Assembly (NCBI GenBank): GCA_964483105.1
Contig: CAYZZU010000025.1
Location: 1-37,091, forward strand
Length of the DNA: 37,091 nucleotides
Direction: 5' to 3'
Source of the DNA: CAYZZU01 sp964483105
Lineage (GTDB): Bacteria > CG2-30-53-67
The notes below the pieces were generated by a model that saw only the letters and a program-made list of their open reading frames with translations, had not been told where the DNA came from and made no database searches. A program made the translations under genes and the position numbers. This document shows, piece after piece, positions 25,257 through 34,522 of this stretch. How positions within the stretch are numbered: the first letter of the stretch is position 1; each line of letters begins with the position of its first letter.

Positions 25257-26483
25257 TCAAAGACCGGATGACCCCATTGGGGGATCCTTCATCATCCGAC
25301 GGATCCTGAGTCGAAGCGCGTTGAGGCGGATAAAACCCTCGGCGTCCTTCTGATTGTAGACCTCGTCGGCCTCGAAGGTGGCAAACCCGGAATGGTAGAG
25401 GGATTCCTCCGATTTCCTCCCCGTGACAGTGCAGTTCCCCTTGTAGAGTTTGAGCCGGACCGTACCGGTCACACCGTGCTGGGATTCCACGACAGTCTTT
25501 CTCAGAAGGTCCATCTCCGGTGAGAACCAGAATCCATTGTAGACAAGTTCGGAGAACTTCGGAATCAGGCTGTCTCGTAAATGCATGACCTCCCGGTCCA
25601 TGGTGATCGATTCCATGGCACGGTGAGCCACATGCAGGATGGTCCCGCCGGGGGTTTCATAGACCCCCCTCGACTTCATCCCGACGAAGCGGTTCTCCAC
25701 CATGTCAAGACGTCCGATTCCGTTTTCCCCTCCCAGTTCGTTGAGCCGCATCAGAAGTCTCGCGGGGGAGAGGTTTTCTCCGTTCACCGCCACGGGGATC
25801 CCCTCGGTGAATCCGATCTCCACAACCGTCGGCCGGTCGGGCGCTTTCTCAGGCGACACGGAAAGGACAAACATCTCCTCCGGCGGCTCTGACCACGGAT
25901 CTTCCAGGATCCCCCCTTCAAAACTGATATGGAAGAGATTCCGGTCGGTGCTGTAAGGACGTTCCCGGGTAACGGAAACCGGAATGTCGTATCGCTTTGC
26001 GTAGGCGATCAGGGACTCCCGGGAGTTCAGGTCCCATTCCCGCCAAGGGGCCACGACCTGGATCCCGGGATTCAGGGCATACGCCGAAAGCTCGAAACGA
26101 ACCTGGTCATTTCCTTTGCCCGTGGCGCCGTGGGCGATGGCGTCGGCTCCCTCCCGTTCCGCGATTTCGATCAACCGTTTGGAAATCAGGGGACGGGCCA
26201 GTGCGGTTCCCATCAGGTAGGCCCCTTCATACACGGCATTGGCCTGGAGGGCCGGGAAAACATAGTCACGCACGAATTCTTCCCTGAGGTCGGAGACCAC
26301 GGCCTTGGAGGCCCCGGTCCTCTTCGCCTTCTCCTCGATCCCGTCGAGCTCTTCACCCTGCCCCAGATCGGCGGTAAAAGTAATGACCTCACATTGATAG
26401 GTCTCCTTGATCCACCGAACAATAACCGATGTGTCGAGTCCTCCGGAATAGGCGACCACCACCCTGTGAATCGTTTTCTTCAA
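25257..26483 (-). CDS. argG: Argininosuccinate synthase
   Basis: ArgG condenses citrulline with aspartate using ATP. The 408-residue protein shows the PP-loop VVVAYSGGLDTSVIVRW at the N-terminus and AHGATGKGNDQVRFELS, both diagnostic. The start is TTG at 26483, overlapping the argF stop as TTGA, with GGAGACGGAG upstream; reading into KKTIHRVVVAYSGG fits the family's N-terminus. It is the last arg gene here; argH, which often follows in related genomes, is absent and acn-putA comes next. Confidence 0.98.
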   Translation of the reverse strand: MKKTIHRVVVAYSGGLDTSVIVRWIKETYQCEVITFTADLGQGEELDGIEEKAKRTGASKAVVSDLREEFVRDYVFPALQANAVYEGAYLMGTALARPLISKRLIEIAEREGADAIAHGATGKGNDQVRFELSAYALNPGIQVVAPWREWDLNSRESLIAYAKRYDIPVSVTRERPYSTDRNLFHISFEGGILEDPWSEPPEEMFVLSVSPEKAPDRPTVVEIGFTEGIPVAVNGENLSPARLLMRLNELGGENGIGRLDMVENRFVGMKSRGVYETPGGTILHVAHRAMESITMDREVMHLRDSLIPKFSELVYNGFWFSPEMDLLRKTVVESQHGVTGTVRLKLYKGNCTVTGRKSEESLYHSGFATFEADEVYNQKDAEGFIRLNALRLRIRRMMKDPPMGSSGL

Positions 26484-27409
26484 TCTCCGTCTCCCATCAA
26501 AAACTCCATGATCGCCTTCTGCGTATGGAGTCTGTTCTCCGCCTCATCGACCACAATGGAGTGAGGGCCGTCAATAATCCCACCCTCGACCTCCTCCCCC
26601 CTGTGCGCCGGAAGACAGTGCATGAAAAAATAGTCCGGTTCGGCATGGCGCACCAGTTCTGAATTGACCTGATAGCCCTGGAAATCACGCAGTCGTTTCG
26701 CCCTTTCTTCCTCCTGGCCCATGCTGGTCCAGACGTCGGTACAGATGATCCGCGCCCGTTCCACGGCCTCCTTCGGATCCCGCGTGATGAGAATCTTCGA
26801 TCCGCTCTCCCGGGCTGTTTCCAACGCCTGTCCCGTCACCGTCCGGTCCGGTTCGTAACCGTCCGGACAGGCGATCGCAAGGTCGATCCCGAGTTTGGAG
26901 GCACCATACAGCCACGAATTGGCCATATTGTTCCCATCCCCGATATAGGCCACCTTCACCCCATCCAGCGATCCGACTCTCTCCTGTATGGTGAAAAGAT
27001 CCGTCAGGATCTGACAGGGATGAAGCAGATCCGTCAGGCCGTTGATCACCGGAACATCGGCCATCGCGGCCAGTTCCTCCACGTCGGACTGCTTGTAAGT
27101 CCGGATCATGATTCCGTCGATGTACCTGGACAGGACCTGCGCCGTATCGGAAATGGTTTCTCCACGCCCGAGCTGGATGTCCCTGGAACTCAGAAAGAGC
27201 GCATATCCCCCTAACTGATAGATCCCCACCTCAAAGGAGACCCGGGTCCGGGTGGACGATTTCGCGAAAATCATCCCCAGGGTTTTCCCGGTAAGCGGCT
27301 GATAGGAAATTCCTGATTTCTGTTTCTTTTTCAGGTCCGCGGCACGGGCCAGAATCAGCTCGATCTCTTCCCGGGTCAGGTCATTGAGGGAGAGAAGGTC
27401 TTTTTTCAT
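26480..27409 (-). CDS. argF: Ornithine carbamoyltransferase
   Basis: It makes citrulline from ornithine and carbamoyl phosphate. I place the start at ATG 27409 (309 residues, beginning MKKDLLSLNDLT), since GGATGG lies five bases ahead and family members start similarly; an in-frame ATG at 27418 is possible. The carbamoyl phosphate motif SSTRTRVSFE, the DLLHPCQILTDL block and the ornithine-side HCLPAHRGEEV are intact. A dead gene fragment overlaps its start region on the same strand. Confidence 0.97.
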   Translation of the reverse strand: MKKDLLSLNDLTREEIELILARAADLKKKQKSGISYQPLTGKTLGMIFAKSSTRTRVSFEVGIYQLGGYALFLSSRDIQLGRGETISDTAQVLSRYIDGIMIRTYKQSDVEELAAMADVPVINGLTDLLHPCQILTDLFTIQERVGSLDGVKVAYIGDGNNMANSWLYGASKLGIDLAIACPDGYEPDRTVTGQALETARESGSKILITRDPKEAVERARIICTDVWTSMGQEEERAKRLRDFQGYQVNSELVRHAEPDYFFMHCLPAHRGEEVEGGIIDGPHSIVVDEAENRLHTQKAIMEFLMGDGD

Positions 27410-27483
27410 AAGTTCCATCCAGTATCAATATTAGCACTCAACCGAGATGATCTTTTCCAGACATCCAAATCCTCAAATCTCAT
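27406..27483 (-). pseudogene. 5' fragment of a four-helix-bundle (23S rRNA IVS-type) protein gene
   Basis: From ATG 27483 the frame reads MRFEDLDVWKRSSRLSANI, the characteristic opening of S23/four-helix-bundle proteins that are usually about 120 residues long, then leaves the family sequence and stops at TGA 27406. Only about 19 residues of family sequence remain. Upstream (27484-27516) is a low-complexity GGCAGTTGTCAGG-like run of the type often placed before such genes. It sits inside the arg operon between argD and argF. Confidence 0.65.
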
Positions 27484-27516
27484 CCTGCACCCTGCCCCCC
27501 TGACAACTGCCCCCTT

Positions 27517-28710
27517 TTACGGCAGAACCTGATCCAGTACCGCAACCAGAGCATCGATCTCTTCATTGGAAATAATCAGGGGCGGCAGAAACCGGAGGAC
27601 CTTTTCCATAGTACAGTTGATCAGGAATCCCCGGTCCATACAGGTTGAGACGATCTCACCACACTCGATATCCAGCTCCACACCGATCATCAATCCCAAA
27701 CTCCGGATTTCGCGGATTACCGGGTGGTGTTCTGCGAGTTCCTTCAGTCCGTCCGTGAAATAGGTCGCTTTTTCCTGAACGGACTCCAAAAACCCGGGGC
27801 TGACCAGGGTCTCCATCACCGCGACACCGGCCGCGCAGGCAAGGGGATTGCCACCGAAGGTGGAGGCGTGAGTTCCGGGGGAAAAGCTTTCCGCCACTTT
27901 CTCCGTGGCCAGCATCGCCCCGATCGGTACACCGCCCCCCAGAGATTTGGCCAGTGTCATGATGTCCGGCGGGACCCCGTAGTGTTCGTAGGCGAAAAGC
28001 CTTCCGGTCCTTCCCATTCCGCACTGGACCTCGTCAAAGATCAGAAGGGCGCCCCGCGCGTCACAGATTTCCCGAAGAGTCTGAAGGTACCCCTTCTCAG
28101 CGGGATGGACTCCTCCCTCCCCCTGAACCGGCTCCACCAGGACGGCGCAGGTCTTCCCGGTCACCGCCTCCCGGGCGGCCCGGATGTCATTGAAGGGAAC
28201 ATAACGAAAACCGGGCACAAGGGGATCAAATCCCTGGTGAAACCTCTCCTGTCCAGTCGCCGTAATCGTCGCAAGGGTCCGGCCATGGAAAGACCGCTTC
28301 ATGCTGATAATCTCGAATCGGTCGGGTTCTCCCCGGTCCTTGGCGTATTTCCGCGCCAGTTTCAGGGCCGCCTCGTTCGCTTCGGCCCCACTGTTGGCGA
28401 AAAAGACCTTGTCTGAAAAAGAATGCTCCACCAGGAGCCGCGCCAGTTCGGCCTGGGGAGCGATATGGTACAGGTTGGAGACATGAAGCAGCCTCTCCGA
28501 CTGCGCCCGGATCGCCCGAATCAGCGCCGGATGAGAATGCCCCAGCCCATTGACCCCGATCCCCGAAAGAAAATCGACATACTCTCTTCCCTCGGCGTCC
28601 CGGACGCGGCTTCCCCGTCCCTCGACCAACACCACAGGATACCGGGCATAGGTCTTCATGACATATTTTTCAGAGGTCTCGATGATCCGATCCGTCAGGG
28701 AATCCGTCAT
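27517..28710 (-). CDS. argD: Acetylornithine aminotransferase
   Basis: This PLP enzyme converts N-acetylglutamate semialdehyde to N-acetylornithine with glutamate as donor. The 397 residues include SGAEANEAALKLARKYA, IFDEVQCGMGRTG and the PLP-lysine segment TLAKSLGGGVPIGA. The ATG at 28710 has AAAGGAG upstream and overlaps the argB stop by 4 bases. The following 107 bases before argF contain the four-helix-bundle gene fragment. Confidence 0.97.
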   Translation of the reverse strand: MTDSLTDRIIETSEKYVMKTYARYPVVLVEGRGSRVRDAEGREYVDFLSGIGVNGLGHSHPALIRAIRAQSERLLHVSNLYHIAPQAELARLLVEHSFSDKVFFANSGAEANEAALKLARKYAKDRGEPDRFEIISMKRSFHGRTLATITATGQERFHQGFDPLVPGFRYVPFNDIRAAREAVTGKTCAVLVEPVQGEGGVHPAEKGYLQTLREICDARGALLIFDEVQCGMGRTGRLFAYEHYGVPPDIMTLAKSLGGGVPIGAMLATEKVAESFSPGTHASTFGGNPLACAAGVAVMETLVSPGFLESVQEKATYFTDGLKELAEHHPVIREIRSLGLMIGVELDIECGEIVSTCMDRGFLINCTMEKVLRFLPPLIISNEEIDALVAVLDQVLP

Positions 28711-29606
28711 GCCGCTTCTCCTTTCCGCGCAACGATCTCCGTACCCACGCCTCCCCGGGTAAAGATCTCCAGAAGAACGGCGTGCCGGATCCGGCCGTCA
28801 ATGATGTGGGTCTTCGCGACCCCCCCTTCCAGGGCATGGAAACAGGCCGTCACCTTGGGAAGCATCCCCGATGTAATCACCCCTTCCTTCTTCATCCGTT
28901 CGATATCTTCCCGGGAAGCGGTATGAACCAGCTCCCCCTGCCGGTCCAGGATCCCCTCCACATCGGTGAGCAGAATCAACTTTTCCGCTTGGAGGGCCGC
29001 GGCCAGGCTGCCCGCCACCAGGTCGGCATTGATATTATACGAATCTCCGTTTTCCCCCTCGCCGACCGGCGCGATCACCGGAATACACCCCGCTTCTTCA
29101 ATGGTATGGATAATTTCCGGATGAATCTCCGCCACCTCTCCCACCTTTCCGAGATCGAGTATCTCCGGCACGCCGGTCTCGGCAGAGGGCCCATGCACCA
29201 CCAGCTTTCTGGCCCGGATCATCCGTCCGTCCTTGCCGGTCAATCCCACGGCGGTCCCTCCGTTTTGGTTGATCAGCGAGACGATCTCCTTGTTGACCTT
29301 CCCGCCTAAGACCATCTGTACAATGTCCATGGTCTCTTCATCGGTCACCCGCTGCCCCTGAACAAAGCGCGAAGGCTTGCCCATCCGGTCCATGGTGCGC
29401 CCGATTTGGGGTCCTCCGCCGTGAACCACGACCGGGTGAATTCCAACCGATTTCATGAGGATGACATCCAGAGCGAAAACCCGCTTCAGTTCCTCATCCA
29501 CCATGGCATTCCCGCCATACTTGATCACAATGGTCTTCCCTTCGAATGTGCGGATATAAGGGAGGGCCTCGATCAGGACTTCCGCGGTCCGGAGTCGTTT
29601 CTCCAT
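28707..29606 (-). CDS. argB: Acetylglutamate kinase
   Basis: ArgB phosphorylates N-acetylglutamate, a control point in arginine synthesis. The 299-residue protein has TIVIKYGGNAMVD, VHGGGPQIGRTMDRMG and NINADLVAGSLAAALQAEKL. The long N-terminal helix (EKRLRTAEVLIEALPYIRTF) is the feature found in arginine-inhibited hexameric forms, so feedback inhibition is likely (inference). The ATG follows GAGGAAGAA. The 44-base gap to hslU contains repeated GCTGA units. Confidence 0.97.
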   Translation of the reverse strand: MEKRLRTAEVLIEALPYIRTFEGKTIVIKYGGNAMVDEELKRVFALDVILMKSVGIHPVVVHGGGPQIGRTMDRMGKPSRFVQGQRVTDEETMDIVQMVLGGKVNKEIVSLINQNGGTAVGLTGKDGRMIRARKLVVHGPSAETGVPEILDLGKVGEVAEIHPEIIHTIEEAGCIPVIAPVGEGENGDSYNINADLVAGSLAAALQAEKLILLTDVEGILDRQGELVHTASREDIERMKKEGVITSGMLPKVTACFHALEGGVAKTHIIDGRIRHAVLLEIFTRGGVGTEIVARKGEAA

Positions 29607-29650
29607 TTCTTCCTCATGCCGCCGAGTGCTGACGGCTGATCGCTGAATGC

Positions 29651-31015
29651 CTACAGGATGTATTTCGAAAGGTCCTCGTTTTCAACAATGTCTTTCAGAG
29701 TCTCCCGGACATAGTTCCGGTCGATCACGGCCTCTTTGATCTCGGCGTCCGGGGCCTCAAATGAAATCGTGGAGAGAAGGCGTTCCAGAATGGTGTAGAG
29801 CCTCCTGGCCCCGATGTTCTCGGACTGTTCGTTCATCTGCGTGGCGACCACCGCGATCTCCTCGATCCCGTCATCGGAGAAACTGAGGTGAAACCCCTCC
29901 GTCTCCAGCATGGCCGTATACTGCCGGATCAGGGCATTCTTCGGCTCGGTCAGGATCCGGATGAACTCCTCCTTGCCCAGCGATTCGAGCTCCACGCGGA
30001 TCGGGAATCGTCCCTGGAGCTCCGGGATCAAATCGGACGGACTGGAGACGTGAAAGGCACCGGCCGAAATAAAAAGGATATGGTCCGTCTTCACCATGCC
30101 ATACTTGGTCGTGACAGTGGACCCCTCCACAATGGGAAGAATATCCCGCTGCACCCCTTCCCGGGAGACGGAGGGACCCTCTCCACCCCCTTCCCGACCG
30201 GAGATCTTGTCGATCTCATCGATGAAGACCATGCCCGATTCCTGCACCCTTTGCAAGGCCTGTTCCTTGACTTTTTCCATATCCACCAGGCGTTGGGCTT
30301 CCTCCTCTTCAAGGATCTTCCGGGCCTCCCGGATGGTGACGCGCCGTCTTTTTTTCTGTTTCGGGAAAAAACTGCCGAGCATATCCTTGATATTGAACTC
30401 CTCGATCCCGGAACCGGAGAAAATTTCGATCATGGGCGCTCCACTCGACTGGCTCATTTCCACATCCACCATTCGGGTATCCAGTTTGCCTTGTCGCAGT
30501 TTTTCTCTCAGTTTTTCCCGGGTCCTTCTCATCTGATCTTTTTCATCGATCTTTCCTGCGATCTCGATCTTTCCGTCCCCGCTCTCTCCGGAACCCTGCA
30601 AAGGAGGAAGAAGCAGATCAAGGATCTTCTCTTCGGCGTTCGCGGCCGCCTTTCCACGAACCTGTTCCGCCATCTCCGCCTTGACCATGTTGACGGCGAT
30701 CTCGGTCAGGTCGCGGATCATCGACTCCACGTCCCGCCCCACATAACCCACCTCGGTGTACTTCGATGCCTCCACCTTGATAAAGGGGGCCTGCGTCAGG
30801 CTGGCCAGCCTCCGGGAAATTTCGGTCTTCCCCACACCGGTCGGCCCGATCATGATGATGTTCTTGGGGAGCACCTCCTCCCGAAGGTCTTCGGGGAGTT
30901 TGAGACGCCTCCACCTGTCCCGGATCGCGATCGCCACGGCCCGTTTCGCCTCATCCTGGCCGATGATATATTTATCCAGTTCCTCAACAATCTTGCGTGG
31001 TGTCAGTTCCTTCAT
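29651..31015 (-). CDS. hslU: HslUV protease ATPase subunit
   Basis: HslU is the AAA+ unfoldase that feeds substrates to the HslV peptidase. The start is ATG 31015, seven bases after the hslV stop, giving 454 residues. It opens MKELTPRKIVEELDKYIIGQ, with Walker A GPTGVGKTEI, Walker B VFIDEIDKI, the insertion (I) domain between them, and the C-terminal DLSKYIL that docks into HslV. A longer open frame upstream lies within hslV and has no family match. Confidence 0.97.
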   Translation of the reverse strand: MKELTPRKIVEELDKYIIGQDEAKRAVAIAIRDRWRRLKLPEDLREEVLPKNIIMIGPTGVGKTEISRRLASLTQAPFIKVEASKYTEVGYVGRDVESMIRDLTEIAVNMVKAEMAEQVRGKAAANAEEKILDLLLPPLQGSGESGDGKIEIAGKIDEKDQMRRTREKLREKLRQGKLDTRMVDVEMSQSSGAPMIEIFSGSGIEEFNIKDMLGSFFPKQKKRRRVTIREARKILEEEEAQRLVDMEKVKEQALQRVQESGMVFIDEIDKISGREGGGEGPSVSREGVQRDILPIVEGSTVTTKYGMVKTDHILFISAGAFHVSSPSDLIPELQGRFPIRVELESLGKEEFIRILTEPKNALIRQYTAMLETEGFHLSFSDDGIEEIAVVATQMNEQSENIGARRLYTILERLLSTISFEAPDAEIKEAVIDRNYVRETLKDIVENEDLSKYIL

Positions 31016-31022
31016 CGACCGT

Positions 31023-31547
31023 TTACAGCTCCTCGATACTGATCTCGTGGTTGGTGTAAATACAGATACCCGCGGCAATCGACATAGCCTCGGAGACAAT
31101 ATCACGGACCGGAAGATCCGTTTTCCGGATCAGCGCCCGCGCCGCGGCCTGGGCGTATCCGCCGCCCGACCCGATGGCCACGATCCCGTCATCCGGTTCC
31201 ACAACATCCCCGGTTCCGGACAGGATCAGGGAATGTTCCCGATCCACGGCGATCAGCATCGCTTCCAGGCGCCGCAGAATCTTGTCGGTCCTCCAGTCCT
31301 TGGCCAGTTCCACGGCGGAGCGGGTCAGGTTTCCGCTGTACTGTTCCAATTTTGCTTCAAACTTCTCAAAGAGGGTGAAGGCGTCGGCCGTGGACCCGGC
31401 GAAACCGACCAGGATCCGGTCGTTGTAAAGACGCCGGATCTTCCGGGCCTTCTGTTTCATCACCGTATCGCCGAGCGTTACCTGTCCATCTCCTCCCAGG
31501 GCCACCTGCCCGTCTTTTCGAACCGAAAGTATGGTCGTTCCCTTCAA
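31023..31547 (-). CDS. hslV: HslUV protease peptidase subunit
   Basis: HslV is the proteasome-like N-terminal threonine peptidase. The start is TTG 31547: AAAAAGGAGAGG lies just upstream and the product, 174 residues, then begins MKGTTILSVRKDGQVALGGD. Processing would expose the Thr of TTILSV. GDGQVTLGDTVMK and GSGGGYAQAAARAL are typical. Upstream extension of the frame into polA is not supported. It heads the hslV-hslU-argB-argD-argF-argG transcript. Confidence 0.96.
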   Translation of the reverse strand: MKGTTILSVRKDGQVALGGDGQVTLGDTVMKQKARKIRRLYNDRILVGFAGSTADAFTLFEKFEAKLEQYSGNLTRSAVELAKDWRTDKILRRLEAMLIAVDREHSLILSGTGDVVEPDDGIVAIGSGGGYAQAAARALIRKTDLPVRDIVSEAMSIAAGICIYTNHEISIEEL

Positions 31548-31605
31548 GATCCTCTCCTTTTTCCGCCCCGCTTCGGGACATTTCGGGCACATCCGGAAAG
31601 AATAT

Positions 31606-31633
31606 ATTTTACAGGTTTTGAATAAAAAGTCAA
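31606..31633 (-). promoter_or_regulatory. Promoter of the hslVU-arg operon
   Basis: Minus-strand TTGACT (31628-31633), 16-base spacer, TAAAAT (31606-31611). The -35 box overlaps the polA stop codon. The predicted leader is about 50 bases. No heat-shock (sigma-32) pattern or CIRCE inverted repeat is evident. Confidence 0.6.
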
Positions 31634-34299
31634 TGCGCGTCACACCAGTTTTTCGCAATCCCGACATCGACCACGAGAGGCACCTTCAGGGAAACAACCT
31701 TTTCCATTCCCTCCCTGAGGATCCTGCGCGCCTCCTCCACCTCCGATTCCGGTGCCTCCAGGACCAGTTCGTCATGGATCTGGAGGATCAGACGGGAAGC
31801 CATTCTGTTGCCCCGCAGGAACTCGTGGATCCGGATCATCGCAACCTTGATGATATCGGCGGCACTCCCCTGAATCGGCGTATTGATGGCGGTCCGCTCC
31901 CCCTGGGCGGCCTGGTTCCGGTTGGAGCTGGAAAGTTCCGGAATCGGACGTTTGCGGTTCATGATCGTCGTGACAAAGCCGTTCTTCCGGGCGTCGTCGA
32001 GAAGCTGCTCCTGGTACCTCCGGACCCCGGGGTACCGGTCGAAATAACTCCGGATATAGCGTTCCGCCGCCGGGACCGGAATCTGAAGCTGACGGGCCAG
32101 GCCGTAAGCACCCATCCCGTAAATGATGCCGAAATTGACCACCTTGGCGTCACGGCGCATCTCCGGAGTGATCTTCTCCAATGGAAGGCCGAAGATCTCG
32201 GCCGCGGTCCGGGTATGGATATCTTCATTCCTTTCAAAGGCGGAAATCAGTGTGGGGTCACCGGAAAGATGGGCAAGAATCCTCAGTTCCACCTGGGAGT
32301 AATCGGCGGAAATCAAAAGATGCCCCGGTTCCGCCACAAAGGCCTCCCGGATCTTCTTCCCGAGTGGGGTCCGGATCGGGATATTCTGCAGGTTCGGATC
32401 AGAACTGGAGAGTCTCCCCGTGGCCGTAGCGGTCTGGTTAAAGGAGGTATGGACCCTCCCGGTCTCCGGGTGAATCAGCTTCGGCAATGAATCGATGTAG
32501 GTGGACTTCAGCTTGGAAAGACTTCGATACTCCAGGATCTCCCGCGGCAGTTCATGCTCCAGAGACAATTTCTGGAGCACCTCGAAATTGGTGGAATAGC
32601 CGGTCTTGGTCTTCCTGACCGGCTTGATCGCAAGCTTCTCAAAAAGAATCCTGGCAAGCTGCTGTGTGGAGTTGACGTTAAACTCTTCCCCGGCCAGGTC
32701 ATAGATGCGGCTGCGGAGCCGGTCCAACTGCTCCCCGATCTCGTCGGACATGGAGGCCAAAAAATCGCCGTCGATCTTCACCCCGGTCCGCTCCATCCCG
32801 GCCAGGACGGGGATCAGGGGTATTTCGATTTCGTGGAAGAGGGTTTCAAGATTGTTCTCACGAAGCTTCGGCGCCAGACGTTGATAGAGGGAGTAGGTGA
32901 TCTCTGCGTCCTCCGCGGCATAGGCCGTGGCCTGATCGACAGGGACCTCGGCAAAACCGATCGCCTTCTTCCCCTTGCCCGTCACCTCCTGATAGGTAAT
33001 CATCTTGTGGTTGAGGTAGGTCAGGGCGAGATCGTTCAGGTTGTGTGTCGTCCGGGAGGGATTGATCAGGTAAGAAGCGACCATGGTATCGAAATAGAGT
33101 CCGGACAGCTCCACACCGGCGTTCGTGAGAACCAGAAGATCATACTTGATATTCTGCCCGATCTTCCGAACCGAAGGATCACGAAGAATCGGTGACAATG
33201 ATTTCAGAACCTCCTTCAGCGAGAGCTGCTCCGGCACATCGTCACCGGTGTGCGCCACGGGAATATAGACCCCCTCATCCTCCTGCACGGAGAGCGAGAT
33301 CCCGACGATCTTCGCCCGCATCGGGTCGAGGGACGTCGTCTCCAGATCGATGGCAACCTCCCCTGCCTTCCGGACCCGGTCGAGAAATCGATCGAGTTCC
33401 GTTTTGTCAAGGATGGTCCGGTACTCCTTTTCTTCCTTTTTTTCTCCCCCTGAAAATTCCTGAAGAAGGCTTGTAAACTCCAGTTCACGGAGGAGATCCA
33501 TGAGCCCCTCTAACTGCGGCTCGGCATAGCGGAAGGCCTCCAGATCGAGCTGCAGCGGCAGGTCCGTATCAATCGTGACGAGCCTGCGGCTGATCCGGGC
33601 CAGTTCCGCGTTTGCCCGAATTTTCTCCCCCATCTTTCCCTTGATGCCGCCGGCATGGGCCAGAACCCCTTCGACGTCATGGTATTCCCGGATCAGCTTG
33701 ATTGCCGTTTTCGGTCCCACCCCGGGAAGACCCGGAATATTGTCCGACGTGTCCCCCATCAGCGCCATCACCTCGATCACCCGGGCGGGCTCGACACCAA
33801 ACTTTTCCTTCACCTCCGCTTCACCGAAGATCTTATCTTTCATGGTGTCGTAGACACAGACCTTCGAAGTAACCAGTTGCAGGAAATCCTTGTCTCCTGT
33901 CACCAGAACCACAGAAAGACCGATCTCCTCCCCCCGACGGGCCAGGGTCCCCAGGATATCGTCGGCCTCGACCCCCTGCCTTTCGATCATGGGAATCGAA
34001 AACCCCTCCACCACCCGTTTGATATAAGGGATCTGAGGCTGCAGGTCTTCGGGCATGGAGGGGCGGTTCGCCTTATACTCGGGATAGATGTCGTGACGGA
34101 ACGTAGGGCCGCGGCTATCGAAGGCAACCGCCACATAGTCGGGCTTCTTCTCGGCAATCACCTTCATCAGCATCCGGGTGAAACCGTAGACGGCGTTCGT
34201 CGGCATACCCTTCGAGTTGGAGAGGTTCCGGATGGCGTAGAAGGCCCGGTAGATGTAGGAACTCCCGTCGATCAGGTAGAGGGTCTCGGACTTGGACAT
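31630..34299 (-). CDS. polA: DNA polymerase I
   Basis: This is the repair and Okazaki-fragment polymerase, 889 residues from ATG 34299 (MSKSETLYLIDGSSYIYRAF). The 5' nuclease domain (about 1-290) has the ALMGDTSDNIPGLPGVGPKTA helix-clamp region. The 3'-5' exonuclease domain (about 295-480) keeps acidic residues in VAIDLETTSLD, NIKYDLLVL and AAEDAEITYSLY, so proofreading should be active. The polymerase domain carries SADYSQVELRILAHL, RRDAKVVNFGIIYGMGAYGL and QIHDELVLEAP. A weak GGGAACAAAGAG site precedes the start. Confidence 0.98.
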   Translation of the reverse strand: MSKSETLYLIDGSSYIYRAFYAIRNLSNSKGMPTNAVYGFTRMLMKVIAEKKPDYVAVAFDSRGPTFRHDIYPEYKANRPSMPEDLQPQIPYIKRVVEGFSIPMIERQGVEADDILGTLARRGEEIGLSVVLVTGDKDFLQLVTSKVCVYDTMKDKIFGEAEVKEKFGVEPARVIEVMALMGDTSDNIPGLPGVGPKTAIKLIREYHDVEGVLAHAGGIKGKMGEKIRANAELARISRRLVTIDTDLPLQLDLEAFRYAEPQLEGLMDLLRELEFTSLLQEFSGGEKKEEKEYRTILDKTELDRFLDRVRKAGEVAIDLETTSLDPMRAKIVGISLSVQEDEGVYIPVAHTGDDVPEQLSLKEVLKSLSPILRDPSVRKIGQNIKYDLLVLTNAGVELSGLYFDTMVASYLINPSRTTHNLNDLALTYLNHKMITYQEVTGKGKKAIGFAEVPVDQATAYAAEDAEITYSLYQRLAPKLRENNLETLFHEIEIPLIPVLAGMERTGVKIDGDFLASMSDEIGEQLDRLRSRIYDLAGEEFNVNSTQQLARILFEKLAIKPVRKTKTGYSTNFEVLQKLSLEHELPREILEYRSLSKLKSTYIDSLPKLIHPETGRVHTSFNQTATATGRLSSSDPNLQNIPIRTPLGKKIREAFVAEPGHLLISADYSQVELRILAHLSGDPTLISAFERNEDIHTRTAAEIFGLPLEKITPEMRRDAKVVNFGIIYGMGAYGLARQLQIPVPAAERYIRSYFDRYPGVRRYQEQLLDDARKNGFVTTIMNRKRPIPELSSSNRNQAAQGERTAINTPIQGSAADIIKVAMIRIHEFLRGNRMASRLILQIHDELVLEAPESEVEEARRILREGMEKVVSLKVPLVVDVGIAKNWCDAH

Positions 34300-34402
34300 G
34301 ACTCTTTGTTCCCATGAATGCATCGGGGTTCGCGCCGGATAGGCAGAAGATATCGGAACCCCTGCCGATTTTCAAGGAGAATCCGGCTTGGACGAAAGAG
34401 CC

Positions 34403-34440
34403 CCTTCTCCCCCTCCGGGGAGAAGGCCGGGATGAGGGGG
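34403..34440. repeat. REP-like hairpin repeat, copy C
   Basis: CCTTCTCCCC (34403-34412), loop CTCC, GGGGAGAAGG (34417-34426), then a GATGAGGGGG tail. The rest of 34324-34522 holds no recognisable gene; a GCTGAATGCT string at 34459-34468 resembles low-complexity spacer DNA seen at 29620-29650. Confidence 0.75.
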
Positions 34441-34522
34441 AAGCCGGTTTCCGGCCGTACGCTGAATGCTGGAACAGACCTTCCCCGTCCGAAACAATTC
34501 CGGAATTCTTTTTTTTCTATAA

